Assembly: GCA_045106235.1 (NCBI GenBank)
Contig: JBGCEJ010000011.1
Location: forward strand, 62,001 to 126,000
Direction: 5' to 3'
Source of the DNA: UBA4427 sp045106235
GTDB lineage: Bacteria > Myxococcota_A > UBA9160 > UBA4427
Length of the DNA stretch: 64,000 bases
Shown: positions 63,601 through 64,000 of the stretch, piece by piece
Layout: each line of letters begins with the position of its first letter
Position numbering within the stretch: the stretch's first letter is position 1
Position numbers and translations under genes: made by a program
The notes under the pieces: model-generated
Seen by the model: the letters and a program-made list of their open reading frames with translations, nothing else
The model's database searches: none
Told to the model about the DNA's origin: nothing

Positions 63601-64000
63601 CCGACGACGCAGCTGCTTCGTCCGGAGCGGAACCGCACGGACCTGACCCGTGAGGTGAATCTCGAGCAGCCGATGCATCCGATCTATAGCTACGTCGCTG
63701 TGACGGATGCGGAAGAGGGTCTGATTCTCGTGAACAACGAGACTTTGACCGACTTCGAACCGCGGAATAATTATTTCAAGCGCGCGGTGACCTGGAACCC
63801 GGACGGGATTTTGGATGGCGCGAACTACGCGACCTTTGCGGGACATCTTCTGTATGTCTCGGCGAAGGCGGGCGTCGTCGTGGTGGATCTGGATGATCCG
63901 ATGAATCCGAAGGTGCTTGCGAAGATTGCGCTGAATAATCCGCGCGGACTCGACCTGCAGTTCCGCTACCTCTTCGCGGTCGATGATGACGGGATGAAGG
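60670..64000 (+). CDS. Decaheme c-type cytochrome with C-terminal LVIVD-like beta-propeller (3' end beyond window)
   Basis: At least 1110 codons, open to the right edge. ATG at 60670, 19 nt after the barrel gene. N-terminal hydrophobic segment (IQALLTAVSLTALAIFVFLVG) is a signal or anchor. Ten CxxCH sites are visible from residue 70 to 790 (CQSCH, CTDCH, CGACH, CASCH, CMNCH, CADCH, CRDCH, CFTCH, CGGCH, CSDCH), many with extra His able to act as distal ligands. From about residue 905 propeller-like repeats follow: LRGEYLYAAEGKKGMQAFDVS, YVAVTDAEEGLILVN, LLYVSAKAGVVVVDLDDPMNPKVLAKI, the LVIVD pattern. Likely the terminal, possibly surface-exposed, electron carrier of the cluster. Confidence 0.9.
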   Translation, partial: MKAASTIQALLTAVSLTALAIFVFLVGTSSLGGTSNASEGEHPLEIDYPVYPPAPPDQTEAMASTKSAGCQSCHTKSDSASMHPQRSVVLGCTDCHGGDAGVQLTTDAAQGSAAFEEVMNRAHVQPSMPETWKERRNEVRTYALLNLESPEYVRFINPSDYRVADEACGACHKTIIEKAKRSIMATGAMLHGGASYNNGILPYKRYILGEAYTREGLPAAIKANFEVTREQSDMGVMEMALPLPAWETVPPADIFRIFERGGRNINSFFPETGLPNPEEEPGKPDVRASFRGPGTGNRVSIPVLNIHKTRLNDPNMWFMGTKDQPGDFRSSGCASCHVVYANDREWESSGSYAKYGNRGQSASVDPMINSLTNEKGEKEWGHPIKHAFSKAIPTAQCMNCHMHQPNMFLNSYLGYTMWDYESDAPLMWPEEQQYPDLAEQHEVLERNPEEASYKGKWADVEFTADVWEDINPKAKDTQFADYHGHGWNFRAIFKRSRDGTLLDEAGLPVPDNLTTKEKFDRAVHMKDIHAEIGMQCADCHFADDAHGNGELHGEVAAEVNIRCRDCHGTADKYATLRSSGPASPEGGRDLSRLRNADNSKRFEWRGGKLYQKLILAPHKEFAVSQVKDSVTPGNPEYNKKAARAKMMAKGYGQKYGQNVSKENRAHGDDEIACFTCHSSWVTSCGGCHLSIQANWKTETHKFDAKTARNFATYNPQVARDQMFQLGKHGTVKDGIISPIRSSSALVLSSTDINRNRVYIQQQPTSSSGYSAQAFAPHFPHTVRKTETKTCSDCHISDEGDNNAIMAQLLLLGTNFVDFMGFNAWVGTEHEVAAIQVTEWDEPQAVIGSYLHEYAYPDYFQEHVDRDLELTEVTPGYQDMDAGWIKKTRQFLSKNLPEWTGARDALYDGEYTHHSGRVGCLQLRGEYLYAAEGKKGMQAFDVSTIGTKGFSERIITAPWSPLGQNVRIKSKNATCVALPTTQLLRPERNRTDLTREVNLEQPMHPIYSYVAVTDAEEGLILVNNETLTDFEPRNNYFKRAVTWNPDGILDGANYATFAGHLLYVSAKAGVVVVDLDDPMNPKVLAKIALNNPRGLDLQFRYLFAVDDDGMK

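Overview
The window is high-GC, densely packed chromosomal DNA from a Gram-negative bacterium. Outer-membrane features support this: a complete PqiABC-type MCE operon, a signal-peptide-bearing beta-barrel protein, lipoproteins and large multiheme c-type cytochromes. The gene repertoire (DUF3604 proteins, several sulfotransferases and SnoaL-like proteins, PlsB, P450/thiolase/DUF35 catabolic genes, decaheme cytochromes, an apparent selenoprotein) would fit the deltaproteobacterial/Myxococcota/Binatota-like range. That placement is inference, since no rRNA or taxonomic marker is present. I saw no tRNA, rRNA, IS element, prophage or CRISPR array.

Layout. 0-10 kb: two DUF3604 paralogues (the first cut by the left edge) flank selO, a zinc alcohol dehydrogenase, a D-aminoacylase-type amidohydrolase and a rhodanese; a sigma54-type activator follows. 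10-19.6 kb: acyltransferase-3, enoyl-CoA hydratase, an APH-like phosphotransferase, a sulfotransferase, a SnoaL-like protein, PlsB and an acetyl-CoA hydrolase/transferase. 19.7-25.7 kb: a peroxiredoxin-like/SDR fusion with an in-frame UGA, coupled to a PlsC-like acyltransferase, then the PqiA1-PqiA2-PqiB-PqiC operon. 25.8-45.4 kb: accessory metabolism, namely LOG protein, P450, Cys-less thiolase + DUF35, LLM oxidoreductase, sulfotransferase + SnoaL pair, NiCoT-like permease, carotenoid oxygenase, acyl-CoA synthetase, a galacturonokinase-like kinase with a nucleotidyltransferase, XthA, MsrA, SDR, a degenerate sensor kinase beside a TetR regulator, and a SpoU methyltransferase. 45.5-49.2 kb: acyl-CoA dehydrogenase and an ExeA-like membrane ATPase.

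49.5-64 kb (continuing past the right edge) looks like one electron-transfer system: (i) a 1055-aa fusion of FHA, FAD/NAD(P) oxidoreductase, two cyclic-nucleotide-binding domains and a four-cluster ferredoxin; (ii) a small histidine-containing membrane protein; (iii) an FHA-TM-decaheme protein; (iv) a lipoprotein with two HbpS/GlcG-like parts; (v) an outer-membrane barrel; (vi) a decaheme cytochrome with a beta-propeller tail. My inference is a trans-envelope electron conduit running from NAD(P)H to the cell surface, gated by phosphothreonine and cyclic nucleotide signals. A CRP-like palindrome sits between its two halves.

The two strongest leads are this signal-gated conduit and the peroxiredoxin-like selenoprotein fused to a short-chain dehydrogenase. 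The latter has a UxxC motif and a perfect 7-bp SECIS-like hairpin 25 nt after the UGA.
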